Positions 37,970-46,890 of a stretch of DNA of 64,000 nucleotides are shown here, piece by piece. Origin of the DNA: Pseudochelatococcus lubricantis (GTDB lineage: Bacteria; Pseudomonadota; Alphaproteobacteria; Rhizobiales; Beijerinckiaceae); contig NZ_JAASQI010000002.1 in the NCBI RefSeq assembly GCF_011762225.1, forward strand, positions 1-64,000, given 5' to 3'. The position numbers were made by a program, and so were the translations under genes. Each line of letters opens with the position of its first letter. Positions within the stretch are counted from its first letter, which is position 1. The notes beneath the pieces are model-generated. The model was given only the letters and a program-made list of their open reading frames with translations, did not search any database and was not told the DNA's origin.

Positions 37970-39298
37970 ATGGCGAACAAGGTTGTGACTTCGGTTGTGG
38001 CGCTCGCCGCCTCTCTGGCGCTGACCGCGCCGGCGCTCGCGGTGACGGAAATCCAGTGGTGGCATGCGATGGGCGGCGAGCTTGGCGTCAAGCTCGAGTC
38101 GATCGCCAAGGGCTTCAATGAATCGCAGTCCGATTACAAGATCGTGCCCGTCTACAAGGGCTCCTATCCCGAGACGCTGACGGCCGCCATCGCCGCCTTC
38201 CGCGCCAAGCAGAACCCGGCCATCGTGCAGGTGTTCGAGGTCGGCACCGGCACCATGATGGCCGCCAAGGGCGCCGTCTACCCGGTCTACAAGCTGATGG
38301 CCGATCACAACGAGCCTTTCGACTCCAAGAGCTACCTCGCGCCGGTCGTGGGCTATTACTCGGACACGCAGGGCAACATCCTCTCGCTGCCGTTCAACTC
38401 CTCGACCCCGATCATGTATTACAACAAGGACGCCTTCGAGAAGGCCGGCCTTGACCGCAATACGCCGCCCAAGACCTGGGCCGAAGTCGAGTCGTTCTCG
38501 AAGAAGATCAAGGAATCGGGCGCGGCCAAGTGCGGCTTCACCACCGGCTGGGTGTCGTGGGTGCAGCTCGAAAACTTCTCCGCCCTGCACGACAAGCCCT
38601 ACGGCACGCTGGAGAACGGCTTCGGCGGCCTCGGCACGCAGTTCCAGTTCAACGGCGACGCACAGATCAAGCATTTCGCCAATCTGAAGAAGTGGTCGGA
38701 CGAGGGCATCTTCCAGTACGGCGGCCCGGTGGGCGGCAACGACGCCCCGCCGAAGTTCTACTCGGGCGAATGCGCCATCTACTTCAACTCCTCGGCCTCG
38801 CGCGCCGGCGTCGTCGCCAACGCCAAGACCTTCGCGGTCGGCTTCGCGCCGCTGCCCTATTACGACGACGTGATCAAGGAGCCGAAGAACTCCATCATCG
38901 GCGGCGCCACCCTGTGGGCGCTGCAGGGCCGCCCGGCCGAGGAATATAAGGGCGTGGCGAAGTTCTTCTCCTACCTGTCGAAGCCCGAGGTGCAGGCTGA
39001 CTGGCACCAGTTCACCGGCTACCTGCCGATCACGTACGCTGCTTACGAACTCGGCAAGACGCAGGGCTATTACGAGAAGAACCCCGGCTCGGACATCGCC
39101 ATCAACCAGATCACCCGCGGCGAGCCCTCGGTTAACTCCAAGGGCATCCGCTTCGGCAACCTCGCCCAGGTGCGCGACGTGATCGACAGCGAGTTCGAGG
39201 CCCTGCTCGCCGGCAAGAAGAGCGCGAAGGAAGCGCTCGACGCGGCTGTCGTCGGCGGCAACCGCATCCTGCGTGACTTCGAGGCCGCCAACAAGTAA
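37970..39298 (+). CDS. ugpB: sn-Glycerol-3-phosphate ABC transporter substrate-binding protein UgpB
   Basis: This is a 442-residue periplasmic binding protein. A signal peptide of about 23 residues ends LALTAPALA. The mature sequence starts VTEIQWWHAMGGELG, and the family segments FRAKQNPAIVQVFEVGTGTMMA, LPFNSSTPIMYYNKDAFEKAGLD and FTTGWVSWVQLENFSALH match UgpB. GGGAG lies seven bases before ATG 37970. It binds glycerol-3-phosphate and glycerophosphodiesters for the UgpAEC importer encoded next. A hairpin and a composite repeat fill the gap to ugpA. Confidence 0.95.
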   Translation: MANKVVTSVVALAASLALTAPALAVTEIQWWHAMGGELGVKLESIAKGFNESQSDYKIVPVYKGSYPETLTAAIAAFRAKQNPAIVQVFEVGTGTMMAAKGAVYPVYKLMADHNEPFDSKSYLAPVVGYYSDTQGNILSLPFNSSTPIMYYNKDAFEKAGLDRNTPPKTWAEVESFSKKIKESGAAKCGFTTGWVSWVQLENFSALHDKPYGTLENGFGGLGTQFQFNGDAQIKHFANLKKWSDEGIFQYGGPVGGNDAPPKFYSGECAIYFNSSASRAGVVANAKTFAVGFAPLPYYDDVIKEPKNSIIGGATLWALQGRPAEEYKGVAKFFSYLSKPEVQADWHQFTGYLPITYAAYELGKTQGYYEKNPGSDIAINQITRGEPSVNSKGIRFGNLAQVRDVIDSEFEALLAGKKSAKEALDAAVVGGNRILRDFEAANK

Positions 39299-39320
39299 GG
39301 CGCGCCCGCCGCGATCATGA

Positions 39321-39346
39321 AGCCCGCGCTCCTTCCGGCGCGGGCT
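39321..39346 (+). promoter_or_regulatory. Intercistronic hairpin after ugpB
   Basis: A 9-bp stem (agcccgcgc and gcgcgggct, 8-base loop) lies 22 bp after the ugpB stop. It is followed by only TTCC, so it is a weak terminator at best. Such a hairpin would favour the binding protein over the downstream permease genes. Confidence 0.7.
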
Positions 39347-39376
39347 TTCCGCCTTTGCCCCAGGGCGCTCTCGGAC

Positions 39377-39459
39377 CGGATGGCACCATCTGACCGGAAA
39401 GCGCCCGAATCGAAAGCTTGCAGAGCGTGATCCGGTGTCATCAAGCCGGATCATGCTGC
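39377..39459. repeat. Composite intergenic palindrome, family 2 copy 2
   Basis: The segment 39377-39404 matches the reverse complement of 16218-16245 at 22 of 28 positions. A second inverted repeat follows at about 39429-39455 (tgatccgg and ccggatca). The element runs almost up to the ugpA start codon and leaves that gene without an evident ribosome-binding sequence. Confidence 0.6.
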
Positions 39460-39476
39460 AGACCGGCCGGCCCCGC

Positions 39477-40361
39477 ATGCAGACGAAGCGCACGATCTTC
39501 CCGAACAAAGTCCTGCCTTACGCGCTGCTCGCGCCGCAGATCGCCATCACCGTGGTGTTCTTCCTGTGGCCCGCCGGGCAGGCGGTCGTTTCTTCCTTCC
39601 TGCGCGAGGACCCGTTCGGCCTGGCATCGACCTTCGTGTGGTTCGAGAACTACACGCGGCTGTTCGAGGATCCGGCCTATGTCGACTCGCTCAGGGTGAC
39701 GGCCGCCTTCGCCATTGCCGTGACGTTCTGCTCGATGACGTTCGCGCTGCTGCTGGCGGTGGCGGTCAACCGCCTCATCAGGCTGGGCGGCGTCTACACC
39801 ACGCTGCTCGTGTGGCCCTATGCGGTCGCGCCCGTCGTGGCGGGCGTGCTGTGGTGGTTTCTCTTCAACCCCACCATCGGCATCCTGCCCTATCTGCTGT
39901 CCTTCATGGGCGTGCACTGGAACCACCGCATCAACGGCAACCATGCCATGATCATGCTGGTGGTGGCGGCGAGCTGGAAGCAGATTTCCTACAATTTCCT
40001 GTTCTTCGTCGCCGGGCTGCAGTCCATCCCGCGCTCGCTGATCGAGGCGGCGGCCATCGACGGTGCCGGGCCGATGAAGCGCTTCTGGACCATCATCTTT
40101 CCGCTGCTGTCGCCGACGACGTTCTTTCTGCTGATCATCAACGTCAACTACGCCATGTTCGACACCTTCAGCATCGTGGACGCCACCACGGGCGGCGGGC
40201 CGGCGGGGGCGACGAACATCCTCGTCTTCAAGGTGTTCGCGGACGGCATCCTGGGCCTCAATATCGGCTCGTCCGCCGCGCAGTCGGTGATCCTGATGAT
40301 GATCGTCATCGCGCTTACGTTCGTCCAGTTCCGCTACGTCGAGCGGCGCGTGCAGTATTGA
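39477..40361 (+). CDS. ugpA: sn-Glycerol-3-phosphate ABC transporter permease UgpA
   Basis: This is a 294-residue inner-membrane permease with six hydrophobic segments. The coupling EAA motif is [24 protein letters not shown] near residue 200. The N-terminus [21 protein letters not shown] matches family beginnings. In-frame starts at 39435 (GTG) and 39453 lie in a repeat element, so 39477 is preferred, though no good ribosome site precedes it. It pairs with UgpE. Confidence 0.92.
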   Translation: MQTKRTIFPNKVLPYALLAPQIAITVVFFLWPAGQAVVSSFLREDPFGLASTFVWFENYTRLFEDPAYVDSLRVTAAFAIAVTFCSMTFALLLAVAVNRLIRLGGVYTTLLVWPYAVAPVVAGVLWWFLFNPTIGILPYLLSFMGVHWNHRINGNHAMIMLVVAASWKQISYNFLFFVAGLQSIPRSLIEAAAIDGAGPMKRFWTIIFPLLSPTTFFLLIINVNYAMFDTFSIVDATTGGGPAGATNILVFKVFADGILGLNIGSSAAQSVILMMIVIALTFVQFRYVERRVQY

Positions 40362-40371
40362 GGGGCGAGAC

Positions 40372-41220
40372 ATGATCGAGAACCGTCCCTGGCTGAACGT
40401 CTTCACCCATCTGGTGCTGATCCTCGGCGTCGCCATCGTCATCGCGCCCGTCTATCTCGCCTTCGTCGCCTCCACGCACGGGGACGGCGCCTTCGTCAGC
40501 GGTGTGATGCCACTGTGGCCAGGTTCCGAGATGGCCGCCAACTACGGCTCCATGTTCACCACCGGCATGGCGAAATCCGGCGCGCCGCCGCTGGCGCTGA
40601 TGATGTGGAACGCGCTGGTGATGGCGGTCGTCATCACCGTGGGCAAGATCGCCATTTCCATCATCTCCGCCTATGCGATCATCTATTTCCGCTTTCCCGG
40701 CCGCGTGCTGTTCTTCTGGATGATCTTCATCACGCTGATGCTGCCGGTGGAGGTGCGCATCGTGCCCACGTTCAAGGTGGTGGCCGATCTCGGCATGCTC
40801 AATTCCTACGCGGGCCTCACACTGCCGCTGATCGCCTCCGCCACCGCGACCTTCCTCTTCCGCCAGTTCTTCATGACCCTGCCGGACGAACTGACGGAAG
40901 CCGCGCGTGTGGACGGCGCCGGGCCGATGCGCTTCTTCCGCGACATTCTGTTGCCGCTGTCGCGCACCAATATCGCGGCGCTTTCCGTGATCCTGTTCAT
41001 CTATGGCTGGGTGCAATATCTGTGGCCGCTGCTTGTGACGACGGACCCGCGCTATTACACCATCGTCATGGGCATCAAGCGGATGGTGGCGGTGGCGGAG
41101 GCCGATCCACAATGGAACCTCGTCATGGCCGCCGTGATGCTCGCCATGCTGCCGCCGGTGCTCGTCGTCATCCTGATGCAGCGCCTGTTCGTCAAGGGCC
41201 TCGTCGAGACGGAGAAGTAA
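40372..41220 (+). CDS. ugpE: sn-Glycerol-3-phosphate ABC transporter permease UgpE
   Basis: This is a 282-residue inner-membrane permease with six hydrophobic segments. The EAA motif is [23 protein letters not shown] near residue 180. GAGGGGCGAG precedes the ATG. It starts 10 bp after ugpA and ends 1 bp before ugpC, so the genes are clearly co-transcribed. The early loop [18 protein letters not shown] is typical of UgpE. Confidence 0.94.
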   Translation: MIENRPWLNVFTHLVLILGVAIVIAPVYLAFVASTHGDGAFVSGVMPLWPGSEMAANYGSMFTTGMAKSGAPPLALMMWNALVMAVVITVGKIAISIISAYAIIYFRFPGRVLFFWMIFITLMLPVEVRIVPTFKVVADLGMLNSYAGLTLPLIASATATFLFRQFFMTLPDELTEAARVDGAGPMRFFRDILLPLSRTNIAALSVILFIYGWVQYLWPLLVTTDPRYYTIVMGIKRMVAVAEADPQWNLVMAAVMLAMLPPVLVVILMQRLFVKGLVETEK

Positions 41221-41221
41221 T

Positions 41222-42301
41222 GTGGCCACTATCGCAATCGAGAATGTCCGCAAGACCTATCCGGGCGGCATCGAGGTCATCAAGGGGCTAGACCTTTCCA
41301 TCGCCGCGGGCGAACTCGTGGTGCTGGTCGGCCCCTCGGGCTGCGGCAAGTCCACCCTGCTGCGCATGATCGCCGGGCTGGAGAGCATCACCGCGGGTGA
41401 GATCGCCATCGGCGGGCGCGTCGTCAACAACCTGGAGCCGGCCGAGCGCGACATCGCCATGGTGTTCCAGAACTACGCGCTCTATCCGCACATGTCGGTG
41501 CGCGGCAACCTGGAATACGGCCTGAAGAACCGCGGCACCCCGCGCGCCGAGATCGACGCGCGCGTGAAAGAGGCGGCGCGCATCCTCGAAATCGAGCCTT
41601 TCCTCGACAGGAAGCCGCGCCAGCTCTCCGGCGGCCAGCGCCAGCGCGTCGCCATGGGCCGCGCCATCGTGCGCAAGCCGCAGGCGTTCCTGTTCGACGA
41701 GCCGCTGTCCAACCTTGACGCCAAGCTGCGCGGTCATATGCGCGTGGAAATCCGCCGCCTGCAGCGCACGCTCGGCACTACACTCGTCTATGTGACGCAC
41801 GATCAGCTTGAGGCGATGACGCTCGCCGACAAGCTCGTCGTCATGAATGGCGGCGCCATCGAGCAGCAGGGCTCGCCGCTGGAGCTTTACGGCGATCCCC
41901 AGACGCTGTTCGTCGCCGGCTTCATGGGTTCGCCGGGCATGAACCTCATCGACGTGGCGCAGTTGCGCGCCGCCGGCGCCACCCTGCCGGACGCGGTACC
42001 GGCGGGCACGGGGGTCATCGGCATCCGTCCGGAGGACGTCTTTCTGGAAGCGGGCCGCGTCGACGGGCCGGCGATCACGCTGCCCGCCCGCATCGAGGCG
42101 GTGGAGATGGTCGGCGCCGAAAGCCTCGCCTATGCGGCGGTCGGCGGGCTGTCGCAGAGCGTCGTGCTGCGCATTCCCGGCGCATGGACCGGGCACGCCG
42201 ACACCGCCGCCGACCTGCACCTGCCCCTCACGCGCCTGCATTGCTTCAGCAAGGAAACGGGGCGGAAGGTGCCCCTGTCCGCCCCGGCGCTTGCTGCGTG
42301 A
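41222..42301 (+). CDS. ugpC: sn-Glycerol-3-phosphate ABC transporter ATP-binding protein UgpC
   Basis: This is a 359-residue CUT1-type ATPase. Walker [10 protein letters not shown] is at residues 37-45, the Q-loop in [14 protein letters not shown], the signature [16 protein letters not shown] near residue 135, and Walker [13 protein letters not shown] near 155. The H-loop is [14 protein letters not shown], and a C-terminal TOBE-type regulatory domain starts near residue 235. The start is a GTG at 41222, 1 bp after the ugpE stop. No ugpQ phosphodiesterase gene follows. Confidence 0.94.
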   Translation: MATIAIENVRKTYPGGIEVIKGLDLSIAAGELVVLVGPSGCGKSTLLRMIAGLESITAGEIAIGGRVVNNLEPAERDIAMVFQNYALYPHMSVRGNLEYGLKNRGTPRAEIDARVKEAARILEIEPFLDRKPRQLSGGQRQRVAMGRAIVRKPQAFLFDEPLSNLDAKLRGHMRVEIRRLQRTLGTTLVYVTHDQLEAMTLADKLVVMNGGAIEQQGSPLELYGDPQTLFVAGFMGSPGMNLIDVAQLRAAGATLPDAVPAGTGVIGIRPEDVFLEAGRVDGPAITLPARIEAVEMVGAESLAYAAVGGLSQSVVLRIPGAWTGHADTAADLHLPLTRLHCFSKETGRKVPLSAPALAA

Positions 42302-42322
42302 ACGGCCGTTATCCGGCCGTTC
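42300..42322 (+). terminator. Possible terminator of the ugp operon
   Basis: A perfect 9-bp inverted repeat (gaacggccg and cggccgttc, 5-base loop) starts at the last bases of ugpC. There is no T-run after it, so termination strength is doubtful. It lies between converging genes. Confidence 0.5.
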
Positions 42323-42409
42323 TGCCCGCCGGTTTCCTGATCCGCCGCGGTTCGACCGGGTATCACGGTCGCCCGCCACGGATCGAGAATACCGGCGGTT
42401 GTTGCCTGG

Positions 42410-43090
42410 TTATCCGCCGTTCACCACGCCGTTGACGACGGGCAACAGTTCAAGCAGGCCGCGGTAGATCATCTCCAGCGCCACATAGAGGATGATGGCG
42501 AGGCCGACATACGCGATCCAGCGGAAGCGGTGCAGCAGCTTGGCGATGTAGCTCGCCGCCACGCCCATCAGGGCAACCGAGAGCACGAGACCGAAGATCA
42601 GGATTTCCGGGTGCTCGCGCGCCGCGCCCGCCACGGCGAGCACGTTGTCGAGCGACATCGACAGGTCGGCGAGGACGATCTGCCACGCGGCCTGTGCGAA
42701 GGTTTTCCGCGGCGCCCTTCCGGAAACCGCGCCGTCCTTGTTGATGTCTTCCTCGTTCAGCGCCTCGACGGCGTCCATTTCTTCGTGCTGCTGTACGCGC
42801 AGCTCGCGCCACATCTTCCAGCAGACCCACAGCAGCAGCACGCCACCGGCGAACAACAGGCCGACGATCTGCAGCAACTGCGTCGTTATCGCCGCGAAGA
42901 ATATGCGCAGCACGGTCGCCGCCGCGATACCGATGAGGATGGCCTTGCCGCGCTGTTCCTTGGGCAGGCCGGCGGCCGCGAGGCCGATCACGATGGCGTT
43001 GTCGCCCGCCAGCACCAGGTCGATCATGATGACCTGCAGCAGCGTGTAAAACGCATCGGGAGTGAGTAGATAATTTATAGTTTCAGCCAT
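42410..43090 (-). CDS. TerC/YjbE family integral membrane protein
   Basis: This is a 226-residue membrane protein of the TerC family with about seven hydrophobic segments. The two metal-site-type motifs are DLVLAGDNAIVIGLA near residue 25 and DLSMSLDNVLAVAGAAR near residue 142. Between them is a hydrophilic loop of about 40 residues. TerC-family proteins are linked to tellurite resistance and, more recently, to manganese or calcium export and metallation of exported proteins. The gene is single and convergent with ugpC. I looked for a manganese riboswitch in its leader and could not support one. Confidence 0.88.
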   Translation of the reverse strand: MAETINYLLTPDAFYTLLQVIMIDLVLAGDNAIVIGLAAAGLPKEQRGKAILIGIAAATVLRIFFAAITTQLLQIVGLLFAGGVLLLWVCWKMWRELRVQQHEEMDAVEALNEEDINKDGAVSGRAPRKTFAQAAWQIVLADLSMSLDNVLAVAGAAREHPEILIFGLVLSVALMGVAASYIAKLLHRFRWIAYVGLAIILYVALEMIYRGLLELLPVVNGVVNGG

Positions 43091-43393
43091 ATGGCACCCG
43101 CTATGAAGGGCGCCTGTCGTCGTTGGGCCGAAATGGCCGCCGCGAGGCCCGCCGCGCCTCCGATTTCAGGGGGTGACCCATGAAAGGGCTGCGGCAGGGC
43201 GCGAAGCTTCGGCAATGTCGGAGAAAAATCCCTGCGCTCCAGGCCACCCGGTTTCAGATATCCAGTCCGACATCACAGTTCATCGAACTGCCAGAGGGGC
43301 CCGGGCTGGAGGCCTTGTCTATACCGCCGGATGCGTGGGGTTTCAAGGGAGCGGCGGGGAAAATCGTCGTCGAAAAAGTGTCATCCGGCCTGC
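43091..43393. other. Intergenic region upstream of the TerC-family gene
   Basis: This 303-bp stretch between the TerC-type start and the MFS stop must hold the TerC promoter and the MFS 3' end. Short frames cross it, but none has a ribosome site or a recognisable product. Confidence 0.4.
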
Positions 43394-44641
43394 TCAGACC
43401 CGCCCCTCCAGATGGCGCGCCTTGCGCAGCTGCGGGAACCACCAGGCCCACAGGCCCGCGACGAGGATGGAGCCGACGCCGCCGAACACCACGGCCGGCA
43501 TCGCGCCGATCATGGCGGCCATGACGCCGGCGCGGAACTCGCCCAGTTCGTTCGAGGCGCCGACGAACACCGAGTTGACGGCGTTGACGCGCCCGCGCAC
43601 GTGGTCGGGCGTCCACAGTTGCAGCAGGGTCTCGCGTATATAGACGCTGACCATGTCTGCCGCGCCGACGAGCGCGAGCATGGGAATGGAGAACCACGCC
43701 AGGGTAGAGACGCCGAAGGCGGCGGTGAACAGCCCGAACAGGCCGACGCAGCCGAACATGATGAGCCCGGCATGATCGCGGATGGGATGGCCGGTCAGCC
43801 ACAGCGCGGTGGCGATGGCGCCGATGCCCGGCGCCGCGCGCAGCATGCCGAGCCCCCACGGCCCCAGCTCCAGGACATCGCGCGCATAGACCGGCAGCAG
43901 CGCGATCGTGCCGCCGAGCAGCACGGCGAACAGGTCGAGCGAGATCGCGCCGAGCACGATCTTTTCCTTCCAGATGTAGCGGAAGCCCGCGAGCAGCGTG
44001 TCGACGGTTGCCTTGTCGCCGACGATGTGCTGGCCGGCGGCGGAAATCGAGAAGGTGAGCACCGTGCCCGTCAGCAGCATGATGGCCGCCGTCGTATAGG
44101 CGGCGACGGGCGAGAGGCCGTAGAGCAGCCCGCCCGCGACCGGGCCGACGATGGTGGCGATCTGCCACGCGGAAGCGTTCCACGACACCGCGTTGGCGAA
44201 ATGCTCCGGCGGCACCAGATTGACCACCAGCGAGGCCGAGGAAGGCGCCAGAAAGGCCCGCGCGATGCCGAACCACAGCAGCGTGACGAACACCGCTGCC
44301 GGCTGGAACAGACCGGTGAGCGTCAGCGCGAGCAGCGCGAGCGCGCACAGCCCCTCCAGCCCCAGCGAGAGGCCCATGATGGTGCGCCGCCCGAAGCGGT
44401 CCGCCGCCACGCCCGTGACCAGCACCAGCACCAGCGCGGGCAGGAACTGCACGAGACCGACCATGCCGAGGTCGAACGGGTCGCGCGTCAGGTCGTAGAT
44501 CTGCCAGCCGACGGAGACGCTGACGATCTGGATGGCGAAGGAACCGAGAAAACGTGCCAGCCAGTATCGCGCGAAGGCGCTGTGACGGAAGGCTGTATAA
44601 CGGTCGGCGCGCGCCGCGGCTGCGTCATCGGAGACAAGCAT
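43394..44641 (-). CDS. MFS transporter (EntS-like, MFS_3 group)
   Basis: This is a 415-residue major facilitator with about 12 hydrophobic segments. The start ATG at 44641 gives the family beginning YTAFRHSAFARYWLARFLGS. The frame is open to 44902, but that part is basic and unconserved. The cytoplasmic loop 2-3 motif is VTGVAADRFGRRTIM near residue 65. Other family stretches are ARAFLAPSSASLVVNLVP and DHVRGRVNAVNSVFVGASNELGEFRAG. This group includes siderophore (enterobactin) exporters and drug efflux pumps. No siderophore genes are near, so the substrate is unknown. The ribosome site is weak. Confidence 0.9.
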   Translation of the reverse strand: MLVSDDAAAARADRYTAFRHSAFARYWLARFLGSFAIQIVSVSVGWQIYDLTRDPFDLGMVGLVQFLPALVLVLVTGVAADRFGRRTIMGLSLGLEGLCALALLALTLTGLFQPAAVFVTLLWFGIARAFLAPSSASLVVNLVPPEHFANAVSWNASAWQIATIVGPVAGGLLYGLSPVAAYTTAAIMLLTGTVLTFSISAAGQHIVGDKATVDTLLAGFRYIWKEKIVLGAISLDLFAVLLGGTIALLPVYARDVLELGPWGLGMLRAAPGIGAIATALWLTGHPIRDHAGLIMFGCVGLFGLFTAAFGVSTLAWFSIPMLALVGAADMVSVYIRETLLQLWTPDHVRGRVNAVNSVFVGASNELGEFRAGVMAAMIGAMPAVVFGGVGSILVAGLWAWWFPQLRKARHLEGRV

Positions 44642-45050
44642 CTTAAGGCCACAGGTGAGGAGCGGGGGAGCGGGCGAACGCCCCTTGAGGCGGGGCCCGG
44701 AGAACCGGGGTCCGGAGAGAAGGCAGGGTTGGAGACGGTAACATCTGCGACGACCGCTGCCCCAGATGGCCATGGCCCGATAGCGCTTGTCAATCTGCGC
44801 CCGCTGCAATGCTGATGTGCGGCGGGATGCTGCGCCGTCGCGCGGCGCTTTCACGCCTTGCGCAAGCTCCGTGCAAGCTTGCGGGTGCATCTTGCGTATC
44901 ACGCTGGTGGGCCGGGATTGGAGCTTCGCGCGCCTTCAGGGCATGCGTCGATGTCCGATTCTCCGGAGACATGATGTCGTTCCCGCCAGGCCGGTTCCAG
45001 CCCGGTATGTCCCAAATCATGTGTTCTTGACCTGAGAAGGGATCGCTATA
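44642..45050. other. Intergenic region upstream of the flagellin gene
   Basis: This 409-bp gap between the divergent MFS and flagellin genes carries the flagellin promoter and leader. I could not find a convincing sigma-54 (GG-N10-GC) or sigma-28 element. No gene is supported here. Confidence 0.4.
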
Positions 45051-46616
45051 ATGGCCAGCTTGTTTACGAACTCCTCCGCGCAGACCGCCCTGCAGACGCT
45101 GACGGCGGCCTCCAAGAGCCTGTCAGCCACGCAGAACCGCGTTTCCACCGGCTACCGCATCAACACGGCGGAAGACAACGCCGCCTACTGGTCCATCGCC
45201 ACCACCCTGCGGTCTGACGTCGGCGCGCTCGGCGCGGTGAAGGACGCTCTTGGCCTCGGCGGCGCCACCATCGACACTGTCTACACCGGCATCAACGACA
45301 CCAAGGATCTGTTGGACCAGGTGAAGTCCAAGCTGGTCGCGGCGAGCCAGACCGGCGTGCCGCGCGCTCAGGTGCAGGCCGAAGTCACCCAGCTCCAGAA
45401 CCGCCTGAAGGACACGTCGAAGTCCACCGTCATCAACAGCGAAAGCTGGCTGACGCAGAATTCGTCGGCGAATGGCTACAACAGCACCAAGAGTGTGGTC
45501 GGCTCCTTCACCCGCGCCGCCGGCGCGGTGACGATCGAGAACATCGACATCGATATCGGCAAGACCAAGCTGTACGAAACCAGCGACTCGGCGCAGACCA
45601 CCGTGACGACTGCGCTGGACAACTCCGGCGCGGGCGCGTTGATGACCTATAGCACCGCCTTGGGCGCCATCAAGAGCGTTACTGCGGCAACGGATTCCGC
45701 ATGGAATGCCTCGGCCCTCGACGCGGCGACCGGCGACGCGGCAAGTGCTGCGAAGGTAGGCGCTCCCGCCGCCGCGCGCATATCGGGCGCGATTGCGACG
45801 GGTACTGCCGTTCAGACGGCTTCCGCCGCGGTTCATACTGTGACTGCAGGTGAACTCGATGCCGCGCTTGCCGTTTTCGCGGCCGACTACACGAATGGCG
45901 GTGCTGCTTTCGTTGCTTCGCTGACGACCAAGCAAAAGACGGACTTGCTGGCTGAGGTCAACAAGGCGGGTACCGAATACAAGACGGAGCTGGAGAGCAT
46001 CGCCGATGCCGCGACCGGCGGCGACACCGGCACGACCGCCGAGGCGTCGTCTGCCGATGCAGCGAAGGTTGCAGCCACTGCATACGATGCAGCCGTCGCG
46101 ACCGCGTTCGGGAAAGTCCTGTCGACTTCCGCGCGTGACGCCTTCGTGGCCAAAACCGGTAAGGATGCGCGTGTTGCTTATGAAGCCACGGCAACCGTAA
46201 GCACGGACAACCAGAAACTCGGCATCTTCGACAAGGTGAGGACGGTCGTCTCCTCGAAGGACGGCACGGAAGCCAAGGCTGTCCGCGTGTCGGACATCGA
46301 CATCTCCAAGCTGACGGATACAGATTTCGACAAGGGCGTGCTCTCGGCCTATATCTCCGCTGTTGACGATGCACTGCAGGAGCTGACCTTGTCAGCTTCT
46401 ATCCTCGGTGCCGCCAAATCCCGCGTCAACGGTAACCAGACCTTCGTCCAGAACCTGATCGACGCCAACAAGCGCGGCATCGGCCAGCTCGTCGACGCCG
46501 ACCTCAACGAGGAGTCCTCCAAGCTGAAGGCCCTGCAGGTGCAGGAGCAGCTCGCCGTTCAGGCGCTTGGCATCGCCAACAACTCCACCCAGAACATCCT
46601 GTCGCTCTTCCGGTAA
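45051..46616 (+). CDS. Flagellin
   Basis: This is a 521-residue flagellin, the filament subunit. The conserved D0/D1 N-terminus (TNSSAQTALQTLTAASKSL, then STGYRINTAEDNAAYWSIAT) and C-terminus (KSRVNGNQTFVQNLIDANKR, then LAVQALGIANNSTQNILSLFR) are of the short alphaproteobacterial type. The middle, residues about 210-390, is alanine-, threonine- and aspartate-rich and unlike family members I know. It also has a lower GC than the flanks. AAGGGA precedes the ATG. No other flagellar gene is in the window, so it is a stand-alone copy. Filament proteins of this type are exported without a cleaved signal. Confidence 0.94.
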   Translation: MASLFTNSSAQTALQTLTAASKSLSATQNRVSTGYRINTAEDNAAYWSIATTLRSDVGALGAVKDALGLGGATIDTVYTGINDTKDLLDQVKSKLVAASQTGVPRAQVQAEVTQLQNRLKDTSKSTVINSESWLTQNSSANGYNSTKSVVGSFTRAAGAVTIENIDIDIGKTKLYETSDSAQTTVTTALDNSGAGALMTYSTALGAIKSVTAATDSAWNASALDAATGDAASAAKVGAPAAARISGAIATGTAVQTASAAVHTVTAGELDAALAVFAADYTNGGAAFVASLTTKQKTDLLAEVNKAGTEYKTELESIADAATGGDTGTTAEASSADAAKVAATAYDAAVATAFGKVLSTSARDAFVAKTGKDARVAYEATATVSTDNQKLGIFDKVRTVVSSKDGTEAKAVRVSDIDISKLTDTDFDKGVLSAYISAVDDALQELTLSASILGAAKSRVNGNQTFVQNLIDANKRGIGQLVDADLNEESSKLKALQVQEQLAVQALGIANNSTQNILSLFR

Positions 46617-46669
46617 GGCGCGTCCGGCCGGAATCGTTCCGGAAAAGGCGGAAGCATCTTCCGTCCATG

Positions 46670-46693
46670 GTTACACCCCTCAAGGGGTGTAAC
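46670..46693 (+). promoter_or_regulatory. Perfect hairpin downstream of flagellin
   Basis: A perfect 11-bp inverted repeat (gttacacccct and its complement) with a 2-base centre lies 53 bp after the flagellin stop, just before the terminator. It may stabilise the abundant flagellin mRNA. Confidence 0.65.
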
Positions 46694-46700
46694 TTTCTGG

Positions 46701-46732
46701 AGCTGCACCCCGCGAGGAGTGCAGCTTTTTTT
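46701..46732 (+). terminator. Intrinsic terminator of flagellin
   Basis: An 11-bp stem with one mismatch (agctgcacccc and ggagtgcagct) is followed by a run of T residues. Confidence 0.88.
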
Positions 46733-46803
46733 ATGGCATTCCCTGGCCGGCACGCTCGCCGGCGAAACGTCGAACGGGGGATTGACTCCCGCATAAGTAC
46801 ATG

Positions 46804-46818
46804 GAACGTTCCATAAAC
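46804..46818. promoter_or_regulatory. Candidate LexA box upstream of imuA
   Basis: GAAC (46804-46807), seven bases, then AAAC (46815-46818) matches the alphaproteobacterial SOS box GAAC-N7-GAAC with one mismatch. It lies 72 bp before the imuA start. The overlapping palindrome tggaacgttcca adds symmetry. imuA-imuB-dnaE2 cassettes are typical LexA targets, which supports the call. Confidence 0.55.
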
Positions 46819-46890
46819 AACGGATAAGTTCCAGGGCGATTCCGTGGCCTGTGTCCATAACGGGCGCGGGCAATCTGCGGAGTAACGGGT

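Noticed and set aside
43091-43250. Manganese (yybP-ykoY) riboswitch ahead of the TerC-family gene
   Set aside because: I looked for the conserved GGGGAGUAG-like and paired elements on the minus strand and did not find them. A covariance search would decide.
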